Assembly (NCBI RefSeq): GCF_002860285.1
Contig: NZ_PGVF01000001.1
Span: 675,257 to 739,256, forward strand
Length of the DNA: 64,000 nt
Direction of reading: 5' to 3'
From: Bacillus sp. M6-12
GTDB taxonomy: Bacteria; Bacillota; Bacilli; Bacillales; DSM-1321
Part shown: positions 51,361 to 59,225 of the stretch, one piece after another
Layout of the letters: every line of letters starts with the position of its first letter
Position numbering within the stretch: the first letter of the stretch is position 1
Notes under the pieces: generated by a model
What the model was told of the DNA's origin: nothing
The model's input: the letters and a program-made list of their open reading frames with translations, nothing else
Databases searched by the model: none
Translations under genes and position numbers: made by a program

Positions 51361-54060
51361 ATGAAATTTCTATATTTTGGAGACAAGCATTATCGTGTCA
51401 CTGCTCCCGAAAACCGATTAGACGATTTTCGAGAAACGATGAAACGAAAAACGATGGAGATTATTGAATTAGGGAAAAAACACAAAGTAAGTGCATTTCT
51501 GCAACCAGGAGATTTTTTTGATACGCCAAATCCTCCTCTTGATTATGTAGCAGAAGTAATGGAAATGTGGTCAGGGATTGATATATTTGATATTTTATCG
51601 AAACTAACCTCTGGTGAACCTTATGACCAAGAAGAAGTTTTAAAATCCTTGAAAAACTACACACCTTTAATTGGTGTCGCAGGAAATCATGAATTGTTCG
51701 GAAACAATCTAAAAACACTTCCAAAAACCACAATCGGTTTCATTAATAAAATCGGGTTGATGAAGTTTGCAACAAAGGAGAACCCTTTCTACTTCTTCAC
51801 CGAAGACGGATTAAAAATTGCGGTAACTGGAACACATTATCATTTAGATATTGATAGCCCTGAATACATCAGTGATTATGTTGTCGAAGAGAAATTAGGA
51901 GATTTCCATATTCATATGGTGCATGGATACTTAACAGATAAATCAAAAGGTGAGTTATTCCGTCACACACTTGTTGACCAAATCAAGCATACGAAAGCAG
52001 ACTTGACCATTACAGGGCATGACCATATCGGATTCCCGATTACAGAGGTAGATGGGAAATACTTTGTAAATCCTGGTGCGATTCCACGCTTATCGAATGA
52101 CTTGAAGGAAATCAACCGAAAGGTGAAAGTTTTACTGATTGATATTACGAAAGAACATGGACTGCAACTAAAAGAAATTCCGTTGAAATCAGCAGTAGAT
52201 GGAAACATGGTCTTAAACCGAACAAAAATAGTAGAACGAAAGAAAAAAGAAGCTCGATTAGAAGAGTTTAAGAAAGCAGTTCGTGAAGCAGGGGTTAAAA
52301 AAGCAACGGATATTAATGAAATCATTCGTGATTTGGCTGATAATCGTAAGTTACCTGTTTCTATTAAGGACAAAGTAGTTCAACGTGTAAGTGAAAAAAT
52401 GGCTACTATGAAAGCTGTTGATGATGGGGTTGTAAAAGAAGCCTATGTAACAAAAATCATTTTGGAAAACTTCCAATCTCACGAATTTACAGAACTTGAT
52501 TTTTCAGACGGATTTAACGTCTTTGTAGGAGAAAGTAAACAAGGGAAAACGAGTGTTCTACGAGCCTTTGATTGGATTTACGAAAATAAACCAGCAGGAA
52601 AACGAATTATCCGTATTGGAGCGGATTATGCAAGAGTAACCATTTATTTGTCCAACGGTTATATTATTTCCCGATATATTGAAGCTAAACGTGGTGGAAA
52701 GAATGGGTATGAAGTTACTGACCCTAATACTGGTGAAGTGGAATTTAACAATACAAAAATTCTTCCTGAAATTCAGAAATTGTTAGGCTTTACACAGCTT
52801 AATATTGATAAAGACTTGCAATTCAATCTTAACTTCCTAAAACAAGGTACAGGTTGGTTCATGATTGGAGACCAATACTCTTCCCCACAAAAGGCAAAAA
52901 TGATTGGTGGAATTTACGGTACTCAATATGCTGATGCGGTAATTCGGGACATTGATTCTGAAAACAAGCGAAGCAATGAAAAAATCAAAACAGCTAATGA
53001 AGTGTTAGCAAAAACAGATAGTCGCTTAAAAGAATTTGATTATCTTCCTGACTTGAAAAAATCTATTGATTTTATTGAAAAAATGGTCAAAGAAATCGAA
53101 GAATTGAAAGTGAAGAAAGAAAAGATTGAAACGCTCTTAACCAAACGTGAGAAATTAGTTGAGAACATTTCAGAAAACGATAAGGCTTTAGAAGCCTTGA
53201 AAGACTTAGATAAGGTCTACTACTTGCTTTCCCAAACGAAAGAACAGGAAACAAAACGAAACCGTTTGGAAGAGCTATTGGACAAGCACAAAAAGACTTC
53301 TTTTAGTTTGAAACACTTGTATCACTCATTAGATTCTTTGAAACATCTTGACCAAGCAAAAGACCAACTTCGTTTGACACATGAATCTATTAATAAAAGA
53401 AATGCGATTGAAAAGGTAGTATTCAAACGTGAAGAGATAATAAAGCAAATTCAACAGGAACAAAACATTATCTCTAAAACAGAAGAAGTGACAAAGGCTA
53501 AACGATTAGTGGATAACCTCAACAAAGGGTTTGATAAACGTAATGCGATTGAACAATCCATTCTGAAACGTGAAAACATTTTAAAATCCATTGATACTCA
53601 AAACCAATTATTAAAACGAACAGAGCAAATGGATAAAGCATCTTCTCTTTTACATGAGATTCATGAAAAGGTCAATGTAAAGAAAGAAATGACCTTAAAA
53701 GTAAAACGTGCAGAAGAACTGGAAGTTAAGCGTGATAAAAACAACAAGTCACTAAGAGCCATTCGTTTGACTTTGGAAAAGACAGAAAATGTGGATACGC
53801 TAAAAGCTCAATTTGAAACATTAAAAGAAGTTCTCACAAGAAAAGAACAGATTGAAAAAGTTCTTTCTTCAAGGGACAAGATGGTTCAAAGTATCCAAAA
53901 TGAAGATAAAGCTATCAAAGAATCAAACAATAAAATCCTAAAAGACATTCAGTTATATCAAGAAGCCTTAGAAAGAGCAGGGAAATGTCCTGTTTGCTTC
54001 GGAACAGTAGATAAAGCTACGATTAACCGAATTGTTCAAGAATACGTAAAAGACGAATAA
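51361..54060 (+). CDS. SbcD (Mre11) fused to N-terminal half of SbcC (Rad50)
   Basis: This 899-residue protein has a calcineurin-like nuclease domain (about 1-300): FGDKHY, PGDFFD, GNHELFG, MVHGYL, TGHDHIGF, all SbcD/Mre11 metal motifs. From about 365 it continues as the SbcC/Rad50 N-lobe (ILENFQSHEFTELDFSDGFN, Walker A FVGESKQGKTSVLRAF). A long coiled coil follows (about 530-870) with roughly 55-residue internal repeats (KRNAIEKVVFKREEII, KRNAIEQSILKRENIL). It ends at a zinc-hook half-site, CPVCFGTV, near residue 880. The returning coil and C-lobe are missing and are encoded at 54631. SbcCD opens hairpins and blocked double-strand ends. Confidence 0.9.
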   Translation: MKFLYFGDKHYRVTAPENRLDDFRETMKRKTMEIIELGKKHKVSAFLQPGDFFDTPNPPLDYVAEVMEMWSGIDIFDILSKLTSGEPYDQEEVLKSLKNYTPLIGVAGNHELFGNNLKTLPKTTIGFINKIGLMKFATKENPFYFFTEDGLKIAVTGTHYHLDIDSPEYISDYVVEEKLGDFHIHMVHGYLTDKSKGELFRHTLVDQIKHTKADLTITGHDHIGFPITEVDGKYFVNPGAIPRLSNDLKEINRKVKVLLIDITKEHGLQLKEIPLKSAVDGNMVLNRTKIVERKKKEARLEEFKKAVREAGVKKATDINEIIRDLADNRKLPVSIKDKVVQRVSEKMATMKAVDDGVVKEAYVTKIILENFQSHEFTELDFSDGFNVFVGESKQGKTSVLRAFDWIYENKPAGKRIIRIGADYARVTIYLSNGYIISRYIEAKRGGKNGYEVTDPNTGEVEFNNTKILPEIQKLLGFTQLNIDKDLQFNLNFLKQGTGWFMIGDQYSSPQKAKMIGGIYGTQYADAVIRDIDSENKRSNEKIKTANEVLAKTDSRLKEFDYLPDLKKSIDFIEKMVKEIEELKVKKEKIETLLTKREKLVENISENDKALEALKDLDKVYYLLSQTKEQETKRNRLEELLDKHKKTSFSLKHLYHSLDSLKHLDQAKDQLRLTHESINKRNAIEKVVFKREEIIKQIQQEQNIISKTEEVTKAKRLVDNLNKGFDKRNAIEQSILKRENILKSIDTQNQLLKRTEQMDKASSLLHEIHEKVNVKKEMTLKVKRAEELEVKRDKNNKSLRAIRLTLEKTENVDTLKAQFETLKEVLTRKEQIEKVLSSRDKMVQSIQNEDKAIKESNNKILKDIQLYQEALERAGKCPVCFGTVDKATINRIVQEYVKDE

Positions 54061-54077
54061 AAGGAGCGAATAAAACA

Positions 54078-54344
54078 ATGAGTAAAGAAGCAATTATGAA
54101 TGAACTTCAATATGCAGAGAAAGCAATTAAGGCATCGGAGGATTTGCGTCAACGTGCTTTAACTTCTAAAGGTATCTATGAGCAACAATTGAAAGAAACG
54201 GATGAAGAGCTAAAGAACTTAGGGACAACCGCTGAAGAAGGTAGAAAAGAAATTGAACAGATTGATGCGAAAATCGAAGAAAATTTAGCTTCCATCAAAG
54301 ACATGATTCCTTTCGACCTATTGAAAGAATATAAGCTACTCTAA
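54078..54344 (+). CDS. small coiled-coil protein in SbcCD operon
   Basis: The 88-residue product is almost entirely heptad-like helix (LQYAEKAIKASEDLRQRALT, KIEENLASIKDMI), ending DLLKEYKLL. No Cys is present. It starts 17 bases after the fusion gene, with AAGGAG upstream. It could pair with the Rad50-like coil or bridge the two halves. The family is not recognised. Confidence 0.6.
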   Translation: MSKEAIMNELQYAEKAIKASEDLRQRALTSKGIYEQQLKETDEELKNLGTTAEEGRKEIEQIDAKIEENLASIKDMIPFDLLKEYKLL

Positions 54345-54348
54345 TCCT

Positions 54349-54380
54349 ATACAAGACCTCTATATAGGGGTCTTTGTATC
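54349..54380 (+). other. hairpin inside the split-SbcCD operon
   Basis: ATACAAGACC pairs with GGTCTTTGTAT (one bulge) around TCTATATAG. There is no T-tract, so it is more likely an RNA-processing or stability element than a terminator. Confidence 0.4.
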
Positions 54381-54424
54381 TATCTAATGTAAAACGTACT
54401 ATCTCTGAAAGGGAGGACATGTAG

Positions 54425-54604
54425 ATGAAACAATCTAAAGTATATATTCAAAAACATCGATATTGGGACTTTAACGGAGATGGTCGTTTTCCTACAAATC
54501 GAATAAAAGGAAAAGATAAACAGGCATTGAAAAAGCAAAGAAGATTGAATGAGAAAAAGGAAGCCTCAATGGAAATTGAAATAGGCTTAGAGTTATTATC
54601 CTAA
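54425..54604 (+). CDS. small basic protein with EF-hand-like loop (59 aa)
   Basis: The frame begins MKQSKVYIQKHRYWDFNGDG, with a DFNGDG calcium-loop-like motif at residues 15-20, and continues Lys/Arg-rich (IKGKDKQALKKQRRLNEKK), then an acidic C-terminus. GGGAGG lies ten bases before the ATG. It fits exactly between two genes of the operon (stop 26 bases before the next start), which supports it as real. Function unknown; it could bind DNA or the Rad50-like coil. Confidence 0.5.
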   Translation: MKQSKVYIQKHRYWDFNGDGRFPTNRIKGKDKQALKKQRRLNEKKEASMEIEIGLELLS

Positions 54605-54630
54605 CAAGATTAGAAAGGGGTGGAAGAAAC

Positions 54631-55272
54631 GTGCATGTATCAACTATCAAAGATACCCTTGAAATGATGAAGCAAAAATATAGTCAAGATATCGGGATTG
54701 TTCAAAAACTGGAAGAAGATAAAAAGAGTAAGGAAGAAGAGATTGAGCAATTAATTAAGGACAAAGAGGAAATTGAAATCCAAAAGATATTGCTTCAAGA
54801 TGCTTCGGTGGAGGCACGTAAAAGTGCGAAAGACCTCTTACAAAGCGTTTCTACTAATGCTCTTCAATTTATCATTGGAGAATATATGTCTTTGGATATT
54901 AAATTAGATGAAAAGGGTAATTCACCAGTAGCAGACTTTATCGTAAAGTCCAAATACGAAGATTATACGGTAGAAGCTGACCCTGCAGAAGAAGAAGGTG
55001 GCGGTGTTGCTGACGTTGTATCGTTCTCCTCCTTTATTGCCATGTTGCAACTAACAGGGAATAACAATGTTGCCCCATTATTTTTAGATGAACCGTCTAA
55101 ATATGTATCAAAAGGACATTCTGAAAATGTAGCAAAATTCCTTTATGAAGTAAGTGGCGATACTGGAAGACAAGTATTTATGGTTACACATGATGAATAC
55201 TTAGCAAAAATGGGGGATACAGCCTACCACTTTAAAATTAATGATGGTAGAACAGTTGTTACCAAAGTATAG
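54631..55272 (+). CDS. C-terminal half of SbcC/Rad50 ATPase, separate gene
   Basis: This 213-residue protein starts with a coiled coil (about 1-60) and then the ABC C-lobe: a signature-like EEEGGGVADVVSFSSF near 130, Walker B PLFLDEPSKYVSKGH near 160, and the H-loop FMVTHDEYLAKMGD near 190. This is exactly the part missing from the SbcD-SbcC fusion 570 bases upstream. The two halves would assemble one ATP site pair. The signature is the GGGVxDVxSF form seen in phage and SMC-like ATPases. GTG start after AAAGGGGTGG. No Cys hook is present, so the hook comes only from the other chain. Confidence 0.85.
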   Translation: MHVSTIKDTLEMMKQKYSQDIGIVQKLEEDKKSKEEEIEQLIKDKEEIEIQKILLQDASVEARKSAKDLLQSVSTNALQFIIGEYMSLDIKLDEKGNSPVADFIVKSKYEDYTVEADPAEEEGGGVADVVSFSSFIAMLQLTGNNNVAPLFLDEPSKYVSKGHSENVAKFLYEVSGDTGRQVFMVTHDEYLAKMGDTAYHFKINDGRTVVTKV

Positions 55273-55280
55273 AAAACAAA

Positions 55281-55307
55281 GGGCATAGAGCAATCTATGT
55301 CTTTTTT
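55281..55307 (+). terminator. terminator of split-SbcCD operon
   Basis: GGCATAGA pairs with TCTATGTC around GCAA and runs into six T. Confidence 0.8.
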
Positions 55308-55406
55308 ATTGAAATAGTAAGAATCAAGTTTGAAAAAGTGATGAACAAAAAACGGTGTGAAAAGTAAGAAGAAAATTTGAATGTTGTATAAAACCAAAGT
55401 CTATTT

Positions 55407-55446
55407 GTAAAAAATAATTGACTAAATAAAAATAGTGTCATATAAT
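55407..55446 (+). promoter_or_regulatory. promoter of HerA-like gene
   Basis: GTAAAAAATAA, TTGACT (55418-55423), 17-base spacer, TATAAT (55441-55446). The spacer lacks the ATAGGCAA-type element. Confidence 0.85.
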
Positions 55447-55475
55447 TGAAATAGTAAAAAAGGAGTGGATAAAGA

Positions 55476-57320
55476 ATGACTAAATCCTACGTAGTAGGGA
55501 AAACAGATGAACGTGAAGTATTTGTGGCTTCCTTAGATAGAGCTTTTGTATTAAATGAATACTTAATTGTAGATGATAATGAGCACTCCTCTCCAGTTGG
55601 GGAAGTGATTGAGACGGTTGCCTATGAGAAAGTAACAGAACATACTTTTTCTCCCGAATCAGGCATTAAAGAAAGTTTAGATACATTGTTTGATTATCAA
55701 AAAAGTAACAATGTAAAAGTGTATATTGGTCGGTTAAAAATGCTTCAAGAACATCAAACACCGATTGCTCCTCATTCTGAACTAAAAATTCCAGAGTTCA
55801 AAGAAATTGGGAATCTTTTAGTCAATACATCCCCCAAAAAAGGGTTTAGTATTGGCGTGATTAATGGGACACAGACCCTTCATGAACACTTGCCAGAAGA
55901 AATTAAGAATGTAGCACCTTTATTTAATGCGAAGGCTAAAAAAGTCATTGACCAAAATGGTGTGCCTTTTTTATTAGATTACTTTTCTTTTAAAGAATAT
56001 CCGCATATTGGATTATTTGGTGGTTCGGGTTCAGGAAAGACCTTTGGACTACGAGTAATATGTGAAGAAATTATGGAAAAAGGAATCCCTGGTATTTTAT
56101 TTGACCCTCATTTTGAGTTAGATTTTTCAACAACTATGACAGGGTTAGAGGAAAAATATCGCTTCAATTATAGTAGCAAGTATGAACTGTTTGAAGTGGG
56201 AGAAGATGTAGGGATTAATTTTGCTGAGTTAAATTCGGGTGAATTGTTATCTCTTTTAGAATTTGTAGGTGAATTATCACAACCTATGAGGGGAGCAGTT
56301 GAAGCTCTTCATGAAAAACATGATAGCTTTACAACTCTAAGTGGTAGAATAAACAAATTGAAAAAAGCCTTTGAAAATATGGAAAAACCTGAACGTGAAC
56401 GTGAAACTTTAGATGAAGATGTAGCTCTGCTTTATGTGAAGTTTAAAGACAGAGTAGCAGGGGCAACCACTCTTCAGGCGATTTCTTGGCGACTTGACCA
56501 ATTAGAGAATACAGGGTTATTCAATCACGATGTATCTTCTGTTGAATCAGCCTTGATTAACAGAAAGTTAGCAGTTATTCGTGGAAGCCAAACACACTTG
56601 CGAATGATTGCTTCGTATTTAATTGGGAAAATGTATCGCAAAAGAAGATTGTATAAAGATTGGCAACAAATGAACAACAATAAACGTGCTAATGGAAAAC
56701 AGCCTACTCCATTCCCACCATTTTTTGTGGCAATGGATGAAGCTCATAACTTTGCCCCAAATGGCAATTCTTCTAATCCAACGAAACGGATATTACGTGA
56801 AATCGCACAAGAGGCACGTAAATATGGAGTATTTGAAATCTTTGGTACGCAACGACCAGCCTTGTTGGATACGACCATTACTGCACAATTAAACACTAAA
56901 ATCATTTTCCGAACTGGAATCAAAGAGGACATGGAAATGATTGAAAAAGAAACGAATCTAAATGATGACCAAGTAAAAAGATTGCCTGAATTAACAAGCG
57001 GTAACGCCTTTGTTTCTTCTGCTACATTAAACAAGACCATGTATATTCGTTTCAGAACGACAAAGACAGAATCGCCACATGGTAAAAATCCATTCGATGA
57101 ATTGGATGATTTCAATAACAGTGATAAGTTAAAAGGAATCTTAAAAGAATTACTTCCATTAAGTGATACGACTATTCAAAAGGTACACTCTCAAATTAAT
57201 CAAAAAATGAGTAAAGCCATGTCTATAAAGGAGATTCAAGAAACTTTAGAGGAAATGGCTCAATATGGAGAAATAAAGAAAGAAAAATCGCCATTTGGAA
57301 GTCGATATACAGGATTGTAA
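55476..57320 (+). CDS. HerA-like hexameric ATPase/helicase
   Basis: This 614-residue protein has an N-terminal HAS-barrel-like region (about 1-60: SYVVGKTDEREVFVASLD, VGEVIETVAYE), Walker A GLFGGSGSGKTFGL near 190, Walker B FFVAMDEAHNFAP near 425, and a FGTQRPALLDTTITAQLNT segment typical of HerA. It ends in a winged-helix-like tail. HerA is a DNA-pumping hexamer of the FtsK-HerA superfamily; in archaea it sits in an operon with Mre11, Rad50 and NurA. Here it follows the split SbcCD operon by 203 bases with its own promoter. A conjugation ATPase (VirB4-like) is less likely, because the HAS barrel and tail match HerA. Confidence 0.8.
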   Translation: MTKSYVVGKTDEREVFVASLDRAFVLNEYLIVDDNEHSSPVGEVIETVAYEKVTEHTFSPESGIKESLDTLFDYQKSNNVKVYIGRLKMLQEHQTPIAPHSELKIPEFKEIGNLLVNTSPKKGFSIGVINGTQTLHEHLPEEIKNVAPLFNAKAKKVIDQNGVPFLLDYFSFKEYPHIGLFGGSGSGKTFGLRVICEEIMEKGIPGILFDPHFELDFSTTMTGLEEKYRFNYSSKYELFEVGEDVGINFAELNSGELLSLLEFVGELSQPMRGAVEALHEKHDSFTTLSGRINKLKKAFENMEKPERERETLDEDVALLYVKFKDRVAGATTLQAISWRLDQLENTGLFNHDVSSVESALINRKLAVIRGSQTHLRMIASYLIGKMYRKRRLYKDWQQMNNNKRANGKQPTPFPPFFVAMDEAHNFAPNGNSSNPTKRILREIAQEARKYGVFEIFGTQRPALLDTTITAQLNTKIIFRTGIKEDMEMIEKETNLNDDQVKRLPELTSGNAFVSSATLNKTMYIRFRTTKTESPHGKNPFDELDDFNNSDKLKGILKELLPLSDTTIQKVHSQINQKMSKAMSIKEIQETLEEMAQYGEIKKEKSPFGSRYTGL

Positions 57321-57323
57321 AAA

Positions 57324-57352
57324 GAAGGGAGGGTTTAACCCCTCTCTTTTTT
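57324..57352 (+). terminator. terminator of HerA-like gene
   Basis: AAGGGAGGG and CCCTCTCTT pair around TTTAA, followed by six T. Confidence 0.85.
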
Positions 57353-57473
57353 CATGGACTATTTTGGTCATGAATAAATTATAAGTGTAAAACAGTATAA
57401 TTCATTATCATGTACTAAAGAGATGTCGAACAAGGTTAGACTTTCGTTTTTGGGAGGTTGTGCTAAAATAGTA

Positions 57474-57502
57474 TAGACTATAGGCGATGAATAGTGTAAA
57501 AT
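57474..57502 (+). promoter_or_regulatory. promoter of the Tad/Flp pilus operon
   Basis: TAGACT (57474-57479), spacer ATAGGCGATGAATAGTG (17), TAAAAT (57497-57502). Non-consensus core with the shared spacer element, so probably regulated. A TTTAGTCAATC lies just downstream (57508). Confidence 0.7.
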
Positions 57503-57551
57503 TATCTTTAGTCAATCATGATTTTTAAATTAAATTAGGAGGTGTCGTTTT

Positions 57552-58427
57552 TTGAACAACAAAAAGTACAAAACAACTATGGGAGCAATTGTTGGTCTTA
57601 TGGTTCTATCTGGTGGCATATTTGCTTACGAGAATGTAATTGCTCCAAAACAAGAACAAGCAAACAAAGTGACAATTTATGTTGCAAAGCAAGACATTCA
57701 GGCACATACAGCTATTCAAGCAGATATGCTTATGCCACTTGAAATTGACAACACATCTGTCCTTTCAAGTTATGTTTCAGACCTAAATAGTGTGGTTGGC
57801 AAAGAACTGAAAGGTGGATTGCTTAAAGGAGAACCGCTCACTAAACAACGTCTTGAAGAAAAAGGGACAAGCAAAGTGGGTAATTTAACGCTTAAGATTA
57901 CTCCTGATTCCGTTGGCGATATTAAGGTTAATGACAACGTAAAAGTATATGTTCAACTAACAGATGAAGAAACTGGTGAAGTCAGTGTCAAAGAATTGTT
58001 TGCGAACAAAAAGGTAATGAAAGAAACGGAAGCTGAAAGTGGTGCTCTCTTAGGTGGAGGAAAAGAAGAGAAGAATGGTACTTTCAATGTGGTTGCATCT
58101 GAAAAAGAAGCAAAAGACTACTTTGTAGCGAAAACAACTGGACAAATTCTTGTTGTTAAAATCAATGATTTAGATACAAATAAAATTGCTTCTGGCACTG
58201 AATCAAGTGATAAATTTGATGCGGATAGCGAAGAAGTAAAAAACGCTTCTAAACAAGATGATAGCGGAAGTGAAGGACAAGCTATTTCTACTTATACAGT
58301 GAAAAGTGGAGACACACTTGAATCTCTTGCTCTGAAATTTAAAACAAAGAAAGAAACAATTTCTGCTTTAAATAACGGAAAAGAAGAATTTGATGCAGGA
58401 GAAATGATTCAAGTTCCAGCAAACTAA
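57552..58427 (+). CDS. CpaB-like SAF-domain protein with LysM
   Basis: The 291-residue product has one N-terminal membrane helix (about 10-28), a SAF/CpaB-type domain (about 38-100: VTIYVAKQDIQAHTAIQADM, GKELKGGLLKGEPLTKQRL), an extended region, an acidic linker and a C-terminal LysM (TYTVKSGDTLESLALKF near 248). In Tad systems CpaB/RcpC helps pilus assembly outside the membrane; the LysM would anchor it to peptidoglycan, which suits a cell without outer membrane. TTG start after AGGAGGTG. It is the first gene of the pilus operon. Confidence 0.8.
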   Translation: MNNKKYKTTMGAIVGLMVLSGGIFAYENVIAPKQEQANKVTIYVAKQDIQAHTAIQADMLMPLEIDNTSVLSSYVSDLNSVVGKELKGGLLKGEPLTKQRLEEKGTSKVGNLTLKITPDSVGDIKVNDNVKVYVQLTDEETGEVSVKELFANKKVMKETEAESGALLGGGKEEKNGTFNVVASEKEAKDYFVAKTTGQILVVKINDLDTNKIASGTESSDKFDADSEEVKNASKQDDSGSEGQAISTYTVKSGDTLESLALKFKTKKETISALNNGKEEFDAGEMIQVPAN

Positions 58428-58463
58428 AATATTGATGAAAAATAAAGGAGGCGTTGTTCTTAA

Positions 58464-59207
58464 ATGGAAAACAAGGCGAAAATGATTACAGTTTATCCGA
58501 TTGTAGCAGGAAACGGAGCGAAGTTTATAGGGACAAATATGGCACATTATTTGAAAGTGGCAAACCCAACAAAGAAAATTGCATTAGTTGATTTTAACTT
58601 AAAGCAACCATATTTAGCTCATGCTCTGACAAATCATGATGAAATTCATGGAATTGACAACTTGATTGACAAGATTGATGGAAACCTTTTAACGGATGAA
58701 CTATTTGTTGAAAACATGGTTATGATGAAAAACAATGTAGAAGTCTTGAAAGGAACAAAATTAATTGGCAAACATAAAGTCTTTACAGAAAAACACATGA
58801 AAGCGATTGTCGAGCATTTAAAGAATGTTTACGACTATGTAATTGCAGTTGTATCACCAGAAGTTGATAACGCTGGTACAGTTTACGGTATCCACGAAGC
58901 AGATTCAGTAGTAATGGTTTCACGTAATAACGTGGCTAACGCTAAAAGTGCTTTTCGTGCATTAGGTATTGTAAATCAATACAAGAAAACAACAGATTCA
59001 GTAAAAATGGTTTATAATATGCACACTTCTGGCTCTTCTGACCTTACTAACTTTGTAAAAGATAGTGAATTAGAAGTAATTGGATTAGTTGAATATGACG
59101 ACAGTGCAATTGATAATCTTGATTTAAATGGAAATCAATCTGTTAAATTCTTTAAACAAAAGAGCAAAAATCAAGAAGTGTTTACAAATATGGTAAAAAA
59201 TCTGTAA
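58464..59207 (+). CDS. CpaE/TadZ-like ParA-type localisation protein
   Basis: This 247-residue protein has the MinD/ParA fold pattern (KMITVYPIVAGNGAKFIGTN, then KIALVDFNLKQPYLAHAL, YDYVIAVVSPEVDNAG, DSVVMVSRN). The Walker A is degenerate: GNGAKFIG where KGGxGKT is expected, so ATP hydrolysis is doubtful, as in several TadZ proteins. TadZ/CpaE places the pilus machine in the cell. Cotranscribed, 36 bases after the CpaB-like gene. Confidence 0.75.
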   Translation: MENKAKMITVYPIVAGNGAKFIGTNMAHYLKVANPTKKIALVDFNLKQPYLAHALTNHDEIHGIDNLIDKIDGNLLTDELFVENMVMMKNNVEVLKGTKLIGKHKVFTEKHMKAIVEHLKNVYDYVIAVVSPEVDNAGTVYGIHEADSVVMVSRNNVANAKSAFRALGIVNQYKKTTDSVKMVYNMHTSGSSDLTNFVKDSELEVIGLVEYDDSAIDNLDLNGNQSVKFFKQKSKNQEVFTNMVKNL

Positions 59208-59225
59208 GAAGGGAGGAAAATCACT

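Noticed and set aside
55476..57320. HerA-like ATPase read as a VirB4 conjugation ATPase
   Set aside because: The HAS-barrel-like N-terminus, the FGTQRP segment and the genomic setting beside SbcCD fit HerA better. Kept as an alternative in the feature text.
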